Source of the DNA: Zanthoxylum bungeanum
Lineage: Eukaryota; Streptophyta; Magnoliopsida; Sapindales; Rutaceae
Length of the DNA stretch: 64,000 nt
NCBI GenBank assembly: GCA_019454045.1
Contig: SKCR01001865.1
Span: 60,121 to 124,120 of the forward strand
Direction of reading: 5' to 3'
Within the stretch, counting starts at the first letter, position 1. The number at the start of each line of letters is the position of its first letter. The notes beneath the pieces are model-generated. The model was not told where the DNA came from. It did not search any database and was given only the letters and a program-made list of their open reading frames with translations. The position numbers and the translations under genes are program-made. Positions 36,117 to 45,983 of this stretch are shown in pieces.

Positions 36117-36704
36117 TTGGGAGACTACGAGATAGTAGCGTTGACGGAAGAATACAGCGCCATCATTCATAGGAAACTTCCCCCAAAGTTGAAAGATCCT
36201 GGCAGTTTCACTGTCCCATGCACCATTGGAGAGTATTATATCGGTAATGCTTTATGTGATTTAGGTGCAAGTGTTAATTTGATGCCTTTTTCTATTTACA
36301 GGAAACTGCAAATTGGAGAAGCAATGTCTACCTCAGTCTCTCTACAACTTGCTGATCGAACGCTCGCATTTCCGAGAGGAGTTGTTGAAGATGTGCTGGT
36401 CAAAGTTGACAAACTCATTCTCCCAGCAGATTTCATCATCCTTGACATGGAAGAAGACAAAGATGTACCTATCATCATTGGAAGAACATTTTTGGCTATA
36501 GATCGAACTGTTATTGATGTGCAAAAAGGAGAACTAACCATGAAAGTTCAGGACCAAGAAGTTACCTTCAATGTTTTCAAAGCCATGAAATTTCCGAGTG
36601 ATGAAAATGAGGAGGAATGTTTCAGAATTGACGTTGTTGATAGTATCATTCAGGATACTGATACAATTCCCACGGACAAACTTGAAGCTGGCATCACCAA
36701 ATGA
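36117..36704 (+). pseudogene. Athila protease of H
   Basis: This frame continues from gag after one nonsense codon. The active-site region is YIGNALCDLGASVNLMPFSI, with DLG in place of the usual D-T/S-G, as is common in Athila proteases. PIIIGRTFLA marks the flap-distal part. The frame is open for 195 codons. It ends in TGA overlapping the ATG of the next frame (ATGA at 36701-36704); since Athila gag-pol is normally one frame, this is most likely a small indel and not a real start. Confidence 0.85.
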
Positions 36705-37885
36705 CTGACAGCGAGCTAGATGTTGAAATTCTGGAATGTATCAACTATCTTGACAAACCATTTCGGTTCAAATCGACACCACCAGTTGAAAGTCTGGAAC
36801 TCCCGAAGAATGAGCGAATCAAGCCCTCAATTGAAGAACCACCACAGTTGGAGTTGAAGCTACTTCCGAGCCATCTCAGGTATGCATTCCTTGGAAACTC
36901 TTCTGAATTACCTGTGATTATTTCTTCTTCGCTAACATTGAAGCAGAAAGAAAAGTTGTTGAGAGTGTTATGAGAACACAAGAAAGCCATTGGCTTGACT
37001 ATAGCAGACATTCGAGGCATTAGTCCATCATTTTGCATGCACAAGATTCTGATGAACGATGAGTACAAACCCACAGTGGAGTATCAACGAAGACTAAATC
37101 CAATCATGAAGGAGGTCGTGAAGAAAGAAATCATTAAATGGTTGGATGCTGGCATCATTTACCCCATCTCAGACAACACTTGGGTGAGTCCTATGCAGTG
37201 TGTACCGAAGAAAGGAGGAATAAATGTAGTCACATATGAAAAGAACGAGCCGATTCCAACAAGAACTATGACTGGATGGAGAGTTTGTATGGACTACCGA
37301 AAGCTGAACAAAGCAATAAGGAATGATCATTTTCCGCTGTCATTCATTGATCAGATGCTGGACAGACTGGCGGGACATGAGTTCTATTATTTTCTGGATG
37401 GATACTCGGGGTACAATCAGATTGCTATCGCCCTAGAAGATCAGGAGAAGACCACTTTTACATGTCTGTATGGTACTTTTGCATTCCGCAGGATGCCATT
37501 TGGACTATGTAATGCTCCTGCCACATTCCAACGTTGCATGATGGTCATTTTCTCAAATATGCTGGAACAGAGTATGGAGGTTTTCATGGATGACTTCTCT
37601 GTGTTTGGAGACTCTTTTGACCATTGCTTGCAAAATCTGGAACATATATTACAAAGATGTGAAGATACCAACATGGTACTCAACTGGGAGAAATGCCACT
37701 TCATGGTGCTGGAAGACATTGTTCTGGGACATCGGATCTCACAAAAAGGGATCGAGGTAGACAGAGCAAAGATTGAAACAATTGAAAAATTACCTCCACC
37801 CGACATCTGTCAAAGGGATTCGGAGCTTTCTCGGACATGCAGGTTTTTACATGAGATTTATCAAAGATTTCTCAAAGATTGCTAA
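36701..37885 (+). pseudogene. Athila reverse transcriptase of H
   Basis: The frame begins with the PR-RT linker and has TGA at 36971-36973. It then runs on through HKILMNDEYKPTVEYQRRLN, WVSPMQCVPKKGG and CMDYRKLNKAIRNDHFPLSF to YFLDGYSGYNQIAI. The catalytic block is FMDDFSVFG, which is Phe-Met-Asp-Asp at about residue 200 of the 36995 frame. LGHRISQKGIEVDRAKI follows. Near 37800 the frame slips twice, within about 80 bp, before RNase H. All polymerase motifs are visible, so decay is recent or light. Confidence 0.92.
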
Positions 37886-39757
37886 ACCTCTATGCAATCT
37901 TTTGGAGAAGGATGTGCCTTTCAACTTCACCAAAGAATGTCCAGAAAGCTTTTGAGATCCTAAAACAGAAGCTGGTTTCTGCTCCTATCATTGTAACACC
38001 AGACCGGACCCTTCCATTTGAGGTGATGTGCGATGCTAGTGATTTTATTGTAGGTGCAATTTTGGGACAATGCAAAGCAAAAGTTTTCCACACCATTTAT
38101 TACTCCAGCAGAACTCTAAATGAAGCTCAACTCAACTACACAACCACTGAAAAGGAGTTGCTCGCAGTTGTGTTCGCGTTTGATAAATTCCGATCATATC
38201 TGTTGGGTCCCAAAATGGTGGTCTACACAGATCATTCAGCAATCAAATATCTGATCGCAAAGAAAGATGCCAAACCTAGATTGATCCGTTGGATACTTCT
38301 ACTGCAAGAATTTGACGTGGAGATTCGAGACAGGAAAGAGATAGAAAACCAAGTGGCAGATCATTTATCGAGGCTTGAGAATGGAGAAACAGTTGGAAAA
38401 GAACTGACAATCAAAGAAACTTTTTCAGATGAACAGCTGTTTGCCATGAAACAGCATGATGCTCATTGGTATGCTGACTATGTCAACTACATAGTATCGG
38501 GAAAATGGCCGTTGGAATGGACAACTCAGCAAAAGAATAAATTCTTCAAAGAAGTCAAGCACTATGTCTGGGATGAGCCGTACCTGTTCAAACGCTATGC
38601 TGATCAATTATTGAGACGGTGTGTTCCACAGAAGGAGGTCAACAGTTTTCTGCAATATTGTCATTCATCACCATATGGCGGACACTTCAGCGAGAATAAA
38701 ACTGCAGCCAAAGTCCTACAATCAGGTTTGTTCTGGCCCACTCTTTTTAAAGATGCTTCCTTTCTTTCTCTTCAATGTGATAGGTGCCAGAGAACGAGAA
38801 ATATTTCGAGGAGAAATGAAGGACCACTGCAAAACATTATGGAAGTGGAGATATTCGATGTGTGGGGCATTGATTTTATGGGACCCTTTGTGCCATCATT
38901 CGGAAACCTGTACATAATGGTTGTTGTAGACTACGTCTCCAAATGGGTTGAAGCAATCGCACTGCCGTCAAACGATTCAAAAGTGGTGATCAAATTCCTT
39001 AAAAAAAATATTTCAACTCACTTCGGAACACCTCAGGCTATTATCAGTGATGGTGGCACACATTTCTGCAACAAATATTTCGATGCGCTCCTATCCAAAT
39101 ACGGAGTTACTCATAAAGTTGCCACTACTTACCACCCACAGTCAAACGGACAGGTTGAAGTTTCAAACATGGAGATCAAAAGAATCTTGGAGAGAACCGT
39201 TGGATCAACAATAAGGGTTAGTGTCTACAAAACTGGATGACGCACTATGGGCCTACCGGACAGCTTACAAGACACCCATTGGTATGTCCCCATATCGAAT
39301 GGTGTTTGGGAAAGCGTGTCATTTACCAGTTGAGCTTGAACACAAGGCATACTGGGCATTGAAGAAGTTGAATTTTGATCCACAAGCTGCGTGAGAGAAA
39401 CGACTCCACCAACTCAACGAATTGGAGGAATTTCGCTTACAGGCTTATGACAATGACAAATTGTACAAAGAAAAGAACAAAAGATGGCATGATAAAAAAA
39501 AATAGTGCGCAGACAATTGGCGCCAGGGCAACAGGTGTTGTTATACGATTCACGGTTAAAACTTTTTTCCTGGAAAGCTGAAGTCAAAGTGGTCAGGTCC
39601 ATTTGTGATTACTCAGGTGTTACCATACAGAGTTGTTGATATATACAATCCCAAGTCCAACAACACATTCAAAGTTAACAGTCAGCGTGTCAAGCACTAC
39701 TGGGGAGAGTCATTTGAGCGACAAAAAGAAAGTGTCACACTTTCAGATCCAGCCTAA
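37879..39757 (+). pseudogene. Athila RNase H and integrase of H
   Basis: RNase H shows [36 protein letters not shown] and [13 protein letters not shown]. Integrase has the HHCC zinc site ending LQCDRCQR. The DDE core follows, with DFMGPFVPS (first D), [10 protein letters not shown] (second D) and [13 protein letters not shown] (E). The open frame stops at 39240 through a small indel. The true frame continues as [20 protein letters not shown] and [15 protein letters not shown], with a TGA near 39393 and a shift near 39500. It ends RVKHYWGESFERQKE and TAA near 39757. Integrase would insert the cDNA into chromatin. Confidence 0.92.
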
Positions 39758-39810
39758 CGTTCGAGTAGTCACGTCTAGTTGACGATATTAAACTTGGCGC
39801 TAGCTGATAG

Positions 39811-39879
39811 GTAACCCATGCAATTTGTGTATATATTGTGATTTCGTGTGATTTAATTTTGTGTGTTTAGTTTTTACAG
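39811..39879 (+). other. Possible intron between integrase and accessory ORF in H (69 bp)
   Basis: AG|GTAACCCATGCA at 39809-39822 fits a 5' splice site and TTTTTACAG|G at 39871-39880 a 3' splice site after T-rich sequence. The accessory ORF starts 16 bp later. Element D has a closely similar pair (GTAAACCCATGC at 58929, TTTTTGCAG to 59018). The intron would place the downstream ORF on a spliced RNA, as is thought for env-like ORFs of Athila. It is short for a plant intron. Confidence 0.45.
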
Positions 39880-39895
39880 GTTAAGTCATTTCAAG

Positions 39896-40444
39896 ATGGA
39901 AGAAGTTCTCGCAAATCTTCACAAGCAATTCCCTTCTCTCCCTCAAAAATCTCTGATGAAAGTTTACAAAGCTCGCTTGGAACGGATTAGACTACTGATG
40001 ATCAAAGGTATTCCTAATGACATTCGTTGGATTATTGAAGCACGGGTCCGATTGGCAGGTGAGTCCTCTGATTCTTTTATTTCACATCTGCCTGGTTTAG
40101 GAAGAATCACCTATGCTAAAAAAAGAAGAGCCAAAAGAATGGGTGTATGTTATAAATGTGCTCGTATGTTTTGTGATACTTGTTGTCGTTCTTTAGGAAT
40201 GGTGTCAGATAACCATGAAGATAAGATTAATTTCATTAGGGATGGCTTGAGTACGGATTCTTTGGATGACATATCTAAAAATCTTGAGATGCATCACAGT
40301 GGATATATGTATCACGAAATTCGCGTGTTATATACACAATTCCAAAGGGAAAGACAACAGTTAAGTCTTGGGAATCTGACTCAAAAAGACCCTGTTTGCC
40401 AATTTTTAAGAAAATTAGATGGGAAGCTTGTCCCTGACGCATAA
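39896..40444 (+). CDS. Accessory ORF of H: Cys-rich basic protein, uninterrupted (182 aa)
   Basis: I chose ATG at 39896, just after the possible splice acceptor; the frame upstream has no ATG. The 182 residues split into three parts. Residues 1-70 are helical and charged. At 73-81 is a basic run YAKKRRAKR, followed by the Cys cluster C85-x2-C88-x4-C93-x2-C96-C97. After it comes NFIRDGL and an acidic/polar tail. A basic run directly before a Cys cluster is the layout of the small Cys-rich nucleic-acid-binding proteins of some filamentous plant RNA viruses (carlavirus-type, Pfam Viral_NABP). I regard that likeness as a hypothesis. It is not the classical Athila env-like protein. No signal peptide or membrane segment is seen. 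Confidence 0.6.
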   Translation: MEEVLANLHKQFPSLPQKSLMKVYKARLERIRLLMIKGIPNDIRWIIEARVRLAGESSDSFISHLPGLGRITYAKKRRAKRMGVCYKCARMFCDTCCRSLGMVSDNHEDKINFIRDGLSTDSLDDISKNLEMHHSGYMYHEIRVLYTQFQRERQQLSLGNLTQKDPVCQFLRKLDGKLVPDA

Positions 40445-40504
40445 ACGTCAATCAAGCCGTAAATTATTGTAAATATTATATCTCTTTGTCTTTTCCTAAT
40501 AATT

Positions 40505-40645
40505 ATGATTTGTTTTGTTGTTTTCTTTTATTTAATCCGACAGGATCCAGAACTTTTTGACCTTTCACGATTTATTGTTTTGCTATTAATCGTTCTTTGG
40601 AAAATATTAGTGCTATTATTACTCACCCCTTTTCAGGTGTTATAA
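40505..40645 (+). CDS. Small hydrophobic ORF in H (46 aa)
   Basis: ATG 40505 to TAA 40645. Residues 2-10 (ICFVVFFYL) and 23-40 (FIVLLLIVLWKILVLLLL) are strongly hydrophobic, separated by IRQDPELFDLSR. The second stretch is long enough for a membrane helix. It lies between the Cys-rich ORF and the LOG-like sequence. Two possible 3' splice sites (ATCCGACAG at 40544 and CCTTTTCAG at 40636) fall inside it. A T-rich intron-like region would give the same hydrophobic reading by chance, so this ORF is uncertain. Confidence 0.3.
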   Translation: MICFVVFFYLIRQDPELFDLSRFIVLLLIVLWKILVLLLLTPFQVL

Positions 40646-40651
40646 ATTCAA

Positions 40652-40687
40652 CTCAGCTCTGGACTTTTGAAGGCATCCAGAGCTGAG
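40652..40687 (+). other. Perfect 12-bp hairpin upstream of the LOG-like start
   Basis: CTCAGCTCTGGA (40652-40663) and TCCAGAGCTGAG (40676-40687) are perfect inverted repeats around a 12-base loop. The hairpin ends 16 bp before ATG 40704. It could be a translation or RNA-stability element, or a leftover from the gene's own 5' UTR. Confidence 0.7.
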
Positions 40688-40703
40688 AAAGAAATACATA
40701 AAA

Positions 40704-41356
40704 ATGGAAGCTACTTCAAAAAGAAGAGTTGAAAACATCTGTGTGTTTTGCGGTACTAGTGTTGGTACTAAGTCATATTACATCTGGCAGCATATGAATT
40801 GGGTCGAGTCATAGCTGAGAAGAATATGCACCTAGTATATGGCGGAGACAGTCTTGGACTAATGGGGATCATTTCAAAGGCCGTACAGGATGGAGGCAGT
40901 CAAGTTCTGGGAATCATCCCAAAACCCTTGGCAGAGGCAGATCTTATATGATCATCAAACGGAGAAGAACTGATCGTACCAGGTATGTCTGAACGACTGG
41001 TGAAAATGATTAACATTGTTGATGCTTTTATTGCTTTGCCAGGTGGTTTGGGTATGTTGGAGGAGATTTTTACAGTGGTATCTTGGGCGAACTTGAACAT
41101 ACACCAGAAACCAATTGGATTGTTCAACACAGATAGATTTTATGATTTTCTTTGTGTATTTCTTGATGATTCCCAGAGAAATGGGTTCGTGTCCAAACCT
41201 CTGAAAGAACTCATCTTCACTGTGAGAACTGCCTAGGATTTAAATGACCAAATCTTAGCCTTCGAACCATAGATTGACCCTATCCTTTCAAAGATAAAAT
41301 GGTTTGATGATGATCGTGGTAAGAAGCGTCGGATAAATCTGGATCTCAACATTTAA
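40704..41356 (+). pseudogene. LOG-like cytokinin riboside 5'-monophosphate phosphoribohydrolase, intronless copy in H
   Basis: ATG 40704 opens RRVENICVFCGTSVGTKS, the LOG N-terminal block. After a frameshift near 40782 the frame gives ELGRVIAEKNMHLVYGGDSL, GLMGIISKAVQDGGSQVLGI, then MSERLVKMINIVDAFIALPG and LPGGLGMLEEIF, where the family motif is PGGxGTxxE (Thr replaced by Met), and HQKPIGLFNTDRFYDFL. Stops: TGA near 40949, TAG at 41234 and TAG near 41270. The frame continues to DDDRGKKRRINLDLNI and TAA 41354. About 217 codons is full family length. LOG enzymes release active cytokinin bases in the cytosol. Plant LOG genes have several introns and this copy has none, so it was captured from an mRNA. 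Confidence 0.85.
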
Positions 41357-41880
41357 TTTCCTTTCTAGATGTAGAATTTCAGCTAACCATGTACTATCTT
41401 CTGAACTCAGCTTCTACTTTTTAAGACATTGGGGACAATGTCTCATTTAGGTTTGAGAGTGGGGAATAGTTGATTAGTATCATGTTTGTATGTTGTTTTT
41501 AATTTTAGTCCAAAATTTTTCGAAAAATATAAAAAAATTGAAAAATTTTACAAAAATCAAAAAAATATTTTGTGTTTTTATGTTTTTAATTTGATTAATT
41601 GGGTGAAATTGGTGTGAGATAGCTGTGTAAGGAGTTTCCACTCCTGAGACGTATCTCAACCTAGTTCAAAACAAGTTAATTTTTGTTTATTTCATTTTAA
41701 ATTATTTAATTTGTGAATTCTCCATAAAACTGATTAAAATGGATCTTCATATGCTCAGTTGACAGATATTATCAACATACATGGTAACATACGGACATGA
41801 GTAGTAATTGACGAGTTTGTAATATTTAGTGCTCTAGTTTAATTGGAATAAGCATCCATAAAAAGCGATGGGATAAAAAA
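41357..41880 (+). other. Non-coding Athila 3' region after the LOG-like copy
   Basis: A block ACATTGGGGACAATGTCTCATTT near 41425 with GAGAGTGGGGAA after it is a sequence often seen downstream of coding regions in Athila elements. It marks the return from captured to native element sequence. The rest is AT-rich with no ORF. Confidence 0.5.
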
Positions 41881-41883
41881 AAC

Positions 41884-42386
41884 ATCTGAGATCCGAGTTA
41901 TTAAGTCTGTAAGGGTGTTTCAACATCTAGTACCCTAAAACCAACTGGTTTGGGAGCCACTGGCCCAAAGCTTGCTACATGGATCAAAGATGTTACAAAA
42001 AAAATATATATATCTGAAGTCTGAGTAATTAAGTCCGTATGGGTGTCTTAACACCTAGTGCCCTAAAGCCAACTGGTTTGTAAGTCACTGGCCTAAAGCT
42101 CGTTACATGGATGGATGATATTGTATATATAAAACAAAACAAATGTATGAGATCCAAGTTATTAAGTCCGTATGGGTGTTTTAACACATAATGCCCTAAA
42201 ACCAACTGATTTGGGAGTCATTGGCCAAAAGCTCGCTACATGGATCGAAGATGTTAGAAAAATATATATATATATATTTGAAGTCCGAGTAATTAAGTCT
42301 GTATGGGTGTCTTAACACCTGGTGCCCTAAAGCCAACTGGTTTGGGAGTCACTGGCCCAAAGCTCGCTACATAGACAAGATATTGT
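41884..42386 (+). repeat. Four ~131-bp tandem repeats, alternating A-B-A-B, in H
   Basis: Units start near 41884, 42016, 42147 and 42280. All share AATTAAGTC-type starts, GGGTGT(C/T)T(T/C)AACA, CCCTAAA(A/G)CCAACTG and GCTACAT. Units 1 and 3 begin GAGATCC(G/A)AGTTATT, units 2 and 4 GAAGTC(T/C)GAGTAATT. This alternation indicates amplification of a dimer. Two related units lie in element D (59734-59975). Confidence 0.85.
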
Positions 42387-42815
42387 ATATAAATCAAAAA
42401 AAATCAAAAAGAAAAAAAAATCAGAAAAATTATTCCATTGCTGCAAAAGGATGTGAATTCTAATAAAACTTTAGGACAAAAATATTACTCTATTCTCAAC
42501 TGCACTTGTAACTGTTGTGGGCAAAAATGAGTTGAGTAATATTTTGTTGACTGTGTATATGGAGAATGGTAAATATAATCGGAGAATTTACTTATTCGGT
42601 AATTTAGAAAGAAAGAAAACAACTAGTAACTTAGAGTAGAAGTTTCACCTGATTAGTCATTAACTTCTTTATTCTCTTTTCTCTTGTCTTTTTGTTTTTG
42701 TGTGCATTAGTTTTACTTTCTTTTTACTTTTGTAAAACGTTTGTGGGTATCATTGTTGTAAGCCCTCACGAGACTACAACTCATCCACTAGGGACACCTA
42801 GAGGTTTAAAGGTCT

Positions 42816-42836
42816 GTTGCATACGCTAAATGCAAC
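42816..42836 (+). other. Conserved stem-loop near the H 3' LTR
   Basis: GTTGCAT and ATGCAAC form a perfect 7-bp stem around the loop ACGCTAA. It lies in a block that starts TGTGGGTATC and includes CACGAGACTACAACTC. Element D has the same block and stem with loop ACACTAA (60377-60397). Confidence 0.65.
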
Positions 42837-42943
42837 CGTGATCCCTACGAAAGTGGCTTAGCTTAATTTTATTTTAAAGATGTCTATGTTATTTTATTTT
42901 ATTATTTTGCTCGAGGACTAGCAAAATGTTAGGTTTTGAGGTG

Positions 42944-45046
42944 TGATTTGTGGTGAATGTATCACTAATTCCCACTCATTTGACCTAATATTTTGTATAG
43001 TTTCTTGAGCTTTGTGAATATTTTGATGTGTTTTGTATTATTTTGTAGATAAATAAAGTTTCAGGACTCTCTGGAGGTGATTCGAGACCAAAACAGTGAA
43101 AAAAGACAAAAAAGAACAAAATGGTCATCCTGCGTCGCGATCGCTAACATGTGCCGTAGCTTTGCTAACGTGCATCGGGACACGTGGACCAATCAGAGGG
43201 ATTTTGCTAAAATACGTCGGATGCTAACGTGCGACGAATCTACTAACATACGTCTGCAACGTGTCAACATCACAGCCGATCATGCTAACGTACGCCGTGC
43301 CACATGTCATCATCCTATAGTGCCGAAAATCGCCATCGCCACGTGTCATCCACATGTCATCCATATGTCAGCCACATAGGCGTCCACATCAGCCACATGC
43401 CAAGTCAGTGTGCTACGTCATCACCAAGTCATCATCAGCCAATATCGTGTGACACGTGTCGCAATCACAAGGTGCCGACAATCAACATCGCCATGTGTCA
43501 CCACGTCAGCATAATTATTGAGTTAATCATCCAAAATACCACGTCAGCAGATAAGGGAATCAAAGAAGCCAATCAGAATGTGACACGTCATCGCGTCGCG
43601 ACGCAAGAGTAATCCACGCGTCGCGACGCGAGACCACCATGGACGCCTATAAATAAAGCTCGAAATTTCAGTTTCAGATGTACCTTTCTCTCTGAATTCT
43701 CTGATAATAATAAGGAGTTTGTATCTAGTTTATTTTAATTTCAGTTTTGTAATTAATTTTATTTACTTTTTGTAATAGTAATTTACTTTCTTTACTTTTT
43801 TAGTTTTTATTATTCAGCAATAAGGAGGTAACTTCCCCATGCTATGGTGAAAGGTAAGACTTTTATTACTGCTATATAGATTAATATCCCTTAATTATAA
43901 TATATAAACTATTTAAAACTTGACTTAACAAGGATACCGCTATATTGGTCGGTTGGTAATTAATTATAAACTGGTTTTAACCTAACTAAGCATGGATACC
44001 GCCTGGTTGGTCGGTTGGTAATTACCGCCTATATGGTTGGTTTATGGATAAATAATGATACCGCCTTTATGGTCGGTTGGACTTAATTTGACTTAATCAG
44101 GTTACCGCCTATATGGCTGGTTAGTAATGTCACACAAGTTAATATATTATATTAAATGAGATATCTAAAGTAGTAGTGATAAAAGTAGATCCTCTAGCTC
44201 TAGCATTTTCTTTTATTGTATTTTTCTTTATTTATTTTACAGCATTTTACTTTCAGTATTTTATTTTATGTCTTTTATTTTGAAGTTGTTACTAGCCCTA
44301 GTTATATGTCGTAACAAAGTTAGTTATTTGGGGTTGTGATGAATTCCAATATCATCGGTTTATAAGGGGTTATTTTATAGTTTTGGTAATATAAAGGTTT
44401 ACTTATTAAGTCTTAAGCTTAATGCTTCTTGTTAACTGGCCACTAATAAGATTGATCGGGTAAACTTAAAATAAACTTGACGAAGGAATTTTAGGTTTAA
44501 GACCCTATATTTAATAGCCCACGATCTTCCTTGAGGATAGATAACCCTTTAATATATTTCCTTACAGGATAGACATATACCTGTTGGGCGGGGGTAGCCA
44601 TAATTGGAACTTAATCTTAATGAATTCAGGTAACTTGGTTGACATATACATATGGTTTAATTGGGTTACACTGGGTATTTGAATCTGACCATCAACATAG
44701 GCTTTTGCAGAATTTTGTGTTCCAGGTTAGTAAACCAATATATTACACAAACATGAAATAACCACTTCATCTTTTAAAAAGATATTTGAAGAAATCACAA
44801 CCCTGGATAGTTTCTTAAATTTGAATTTTCCTCAATCTACTTTTGCGCCATTTTATTTACTTGTTTTAATTTTTAATTTTTAAAAGTCATTATTCCAATC
44901 AATCAACCAATCCATTAGATACTAGTAATCATTTGGCCTTATAAAATTAATAGCTTAGGTATTAAGTCCTCGTGGGATCAATACTTTTTATACTACTTGA
45001 ATGATACGTGCGCTTGCGTTATACGCGTGTGATTTCGCACTATTCA
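42944..45046 (+). repeat. 3' LTR of H (2103 bp)
   Basis: It starts TGATTTGTGGTGAATGTATC after the purine-rich GTTTTGAGGTG and ends CACTATTCA. It contains the ACGTG array (about 43150-43600), a CGCGTCGCGACGCG palindrome (43617-43630), a TATA box TATAAATA (43648-43655) and ACCGCC repeats (43933-44130). It is longer at the start than the truncated 5' LTR. Confidence 0.9.
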
Positions 45047-45983
45047 ATAGCAGTTGGAGTAGTCTCTGTTATATTTGATATAAAGTTTCATATATGTTAT
45101 AAAACTAAGAGACTTGTGAGATATTCCTATTAGTCGCGTATTAGATATGATCTAATAAATGACACAGTAAGACTATATGTATGATAGTTATTATAACTGT
45201 TTGACAGTTAATGTCTCTTTTATATATATAGTATTATTCTTTCGTAAAGGATGATTCATTTGTTGAAAGAGAGATTGATTGGAATGTCTAGTCAATCTTA
45301 TGCATCATAGGATGATGGCGTTATGAATACTATAGTATGTGCGATTATAGATATCAATTTAATCGTAATTATTACGAGTTATTTTGATATGCTGTAGACC
45401 ATATGATGGGTCTTGAAACATGTTCTTTGCGATCTTTAAGATATTAAGAATGAGTTTCTAATTCATGGAGAATTTAGTCTGCAACCATAAGGTCAGATTA
45501 GTTTTGATCCTAATTATGACATTAGATGGTCTATGTCATATAAAGTCAGAAAAGATGCAGTGGGAATGTCACCGTTGATTCTACTAAACTAGTGGAATCA
45601 GTTGCGACTTATGAAGTATTGACTTATGAAGTTGTATAGTGACCCTATAGATTAGAAGTTTTCATATTAGTGTAGTGCTTGCAGTTGTCTCATAGTATTT
45701 TGGATGTGATCTCTAAATACATAGACAACTTAATAGCTATAGCACAATACTGATAAAGCGTCTGAGTCATATTGATGTGGAATTTAGATTCTACAAAATA
45801 TGAATGATGTTGGCTAGGGAAAACAATTGGGTTTGTTGGACAGACTGTATTTGTTAAAGTGGGCTTACTTGTTGTTGCCTACCTCTTGAGTGCTAGGTGA
45901 GCTCTTGAGGGCAATGAGTATGTGATATACATTGCGATGTGTATATGATACCGTGGATTGGCACTAGAGCAACTAGGAGAAAT
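45047..45983 (+). other. Decayed internal region of G, right part
   Basis: This is non-coding sequence between H and the 3' LTR of G. No recognisable protein remains. The last bases, GCACTAGAGCAACTAGGAGAAAT, contain the purine-rich primer for the LTR. Confidence 0.55.

Larger units (their letters stand above)
32300..45046 (+). mobile_element. Athila-type Ty3/gypsy element H with accessory 3' ORFs
   Basis: Order: 5' LTR lacking its first ~0.1 kb (32300-34370), tRNA-Asp primer site, gag, protease, RT, RNase H, integrase, a possible intron, a Cys-rich ORF, a small hydrophobic ORF, a LOG-like sequence, tandem repeats, a stem-loop, 3' LTR (42944-45046). The Athila assignment rests on the tRNA-Asp primer site, the gag-pol sequence type and the long 3' region between integrase and LTR. 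It lies in G. The left duplication is lost with the LTR start; the right flank is ATAGC. Confidence 0.92.

Noticed and set aside
36701..36704. ATGA overlap as a translational coupling site between protease and RT
   Set aside because: Athila gag-pol is normally one frame and this element has many indels; a chance frameshift is simpler.
39896..40444. Integrated plant RNA virus
   Set aside because: Only one Cys-rich ORF shows likeness to a viral protein type. No replicase, movement or coat protein sequence is nearby, and it sits between integrase and LTR of a retroelement, so it is treated as an accessory ORF.
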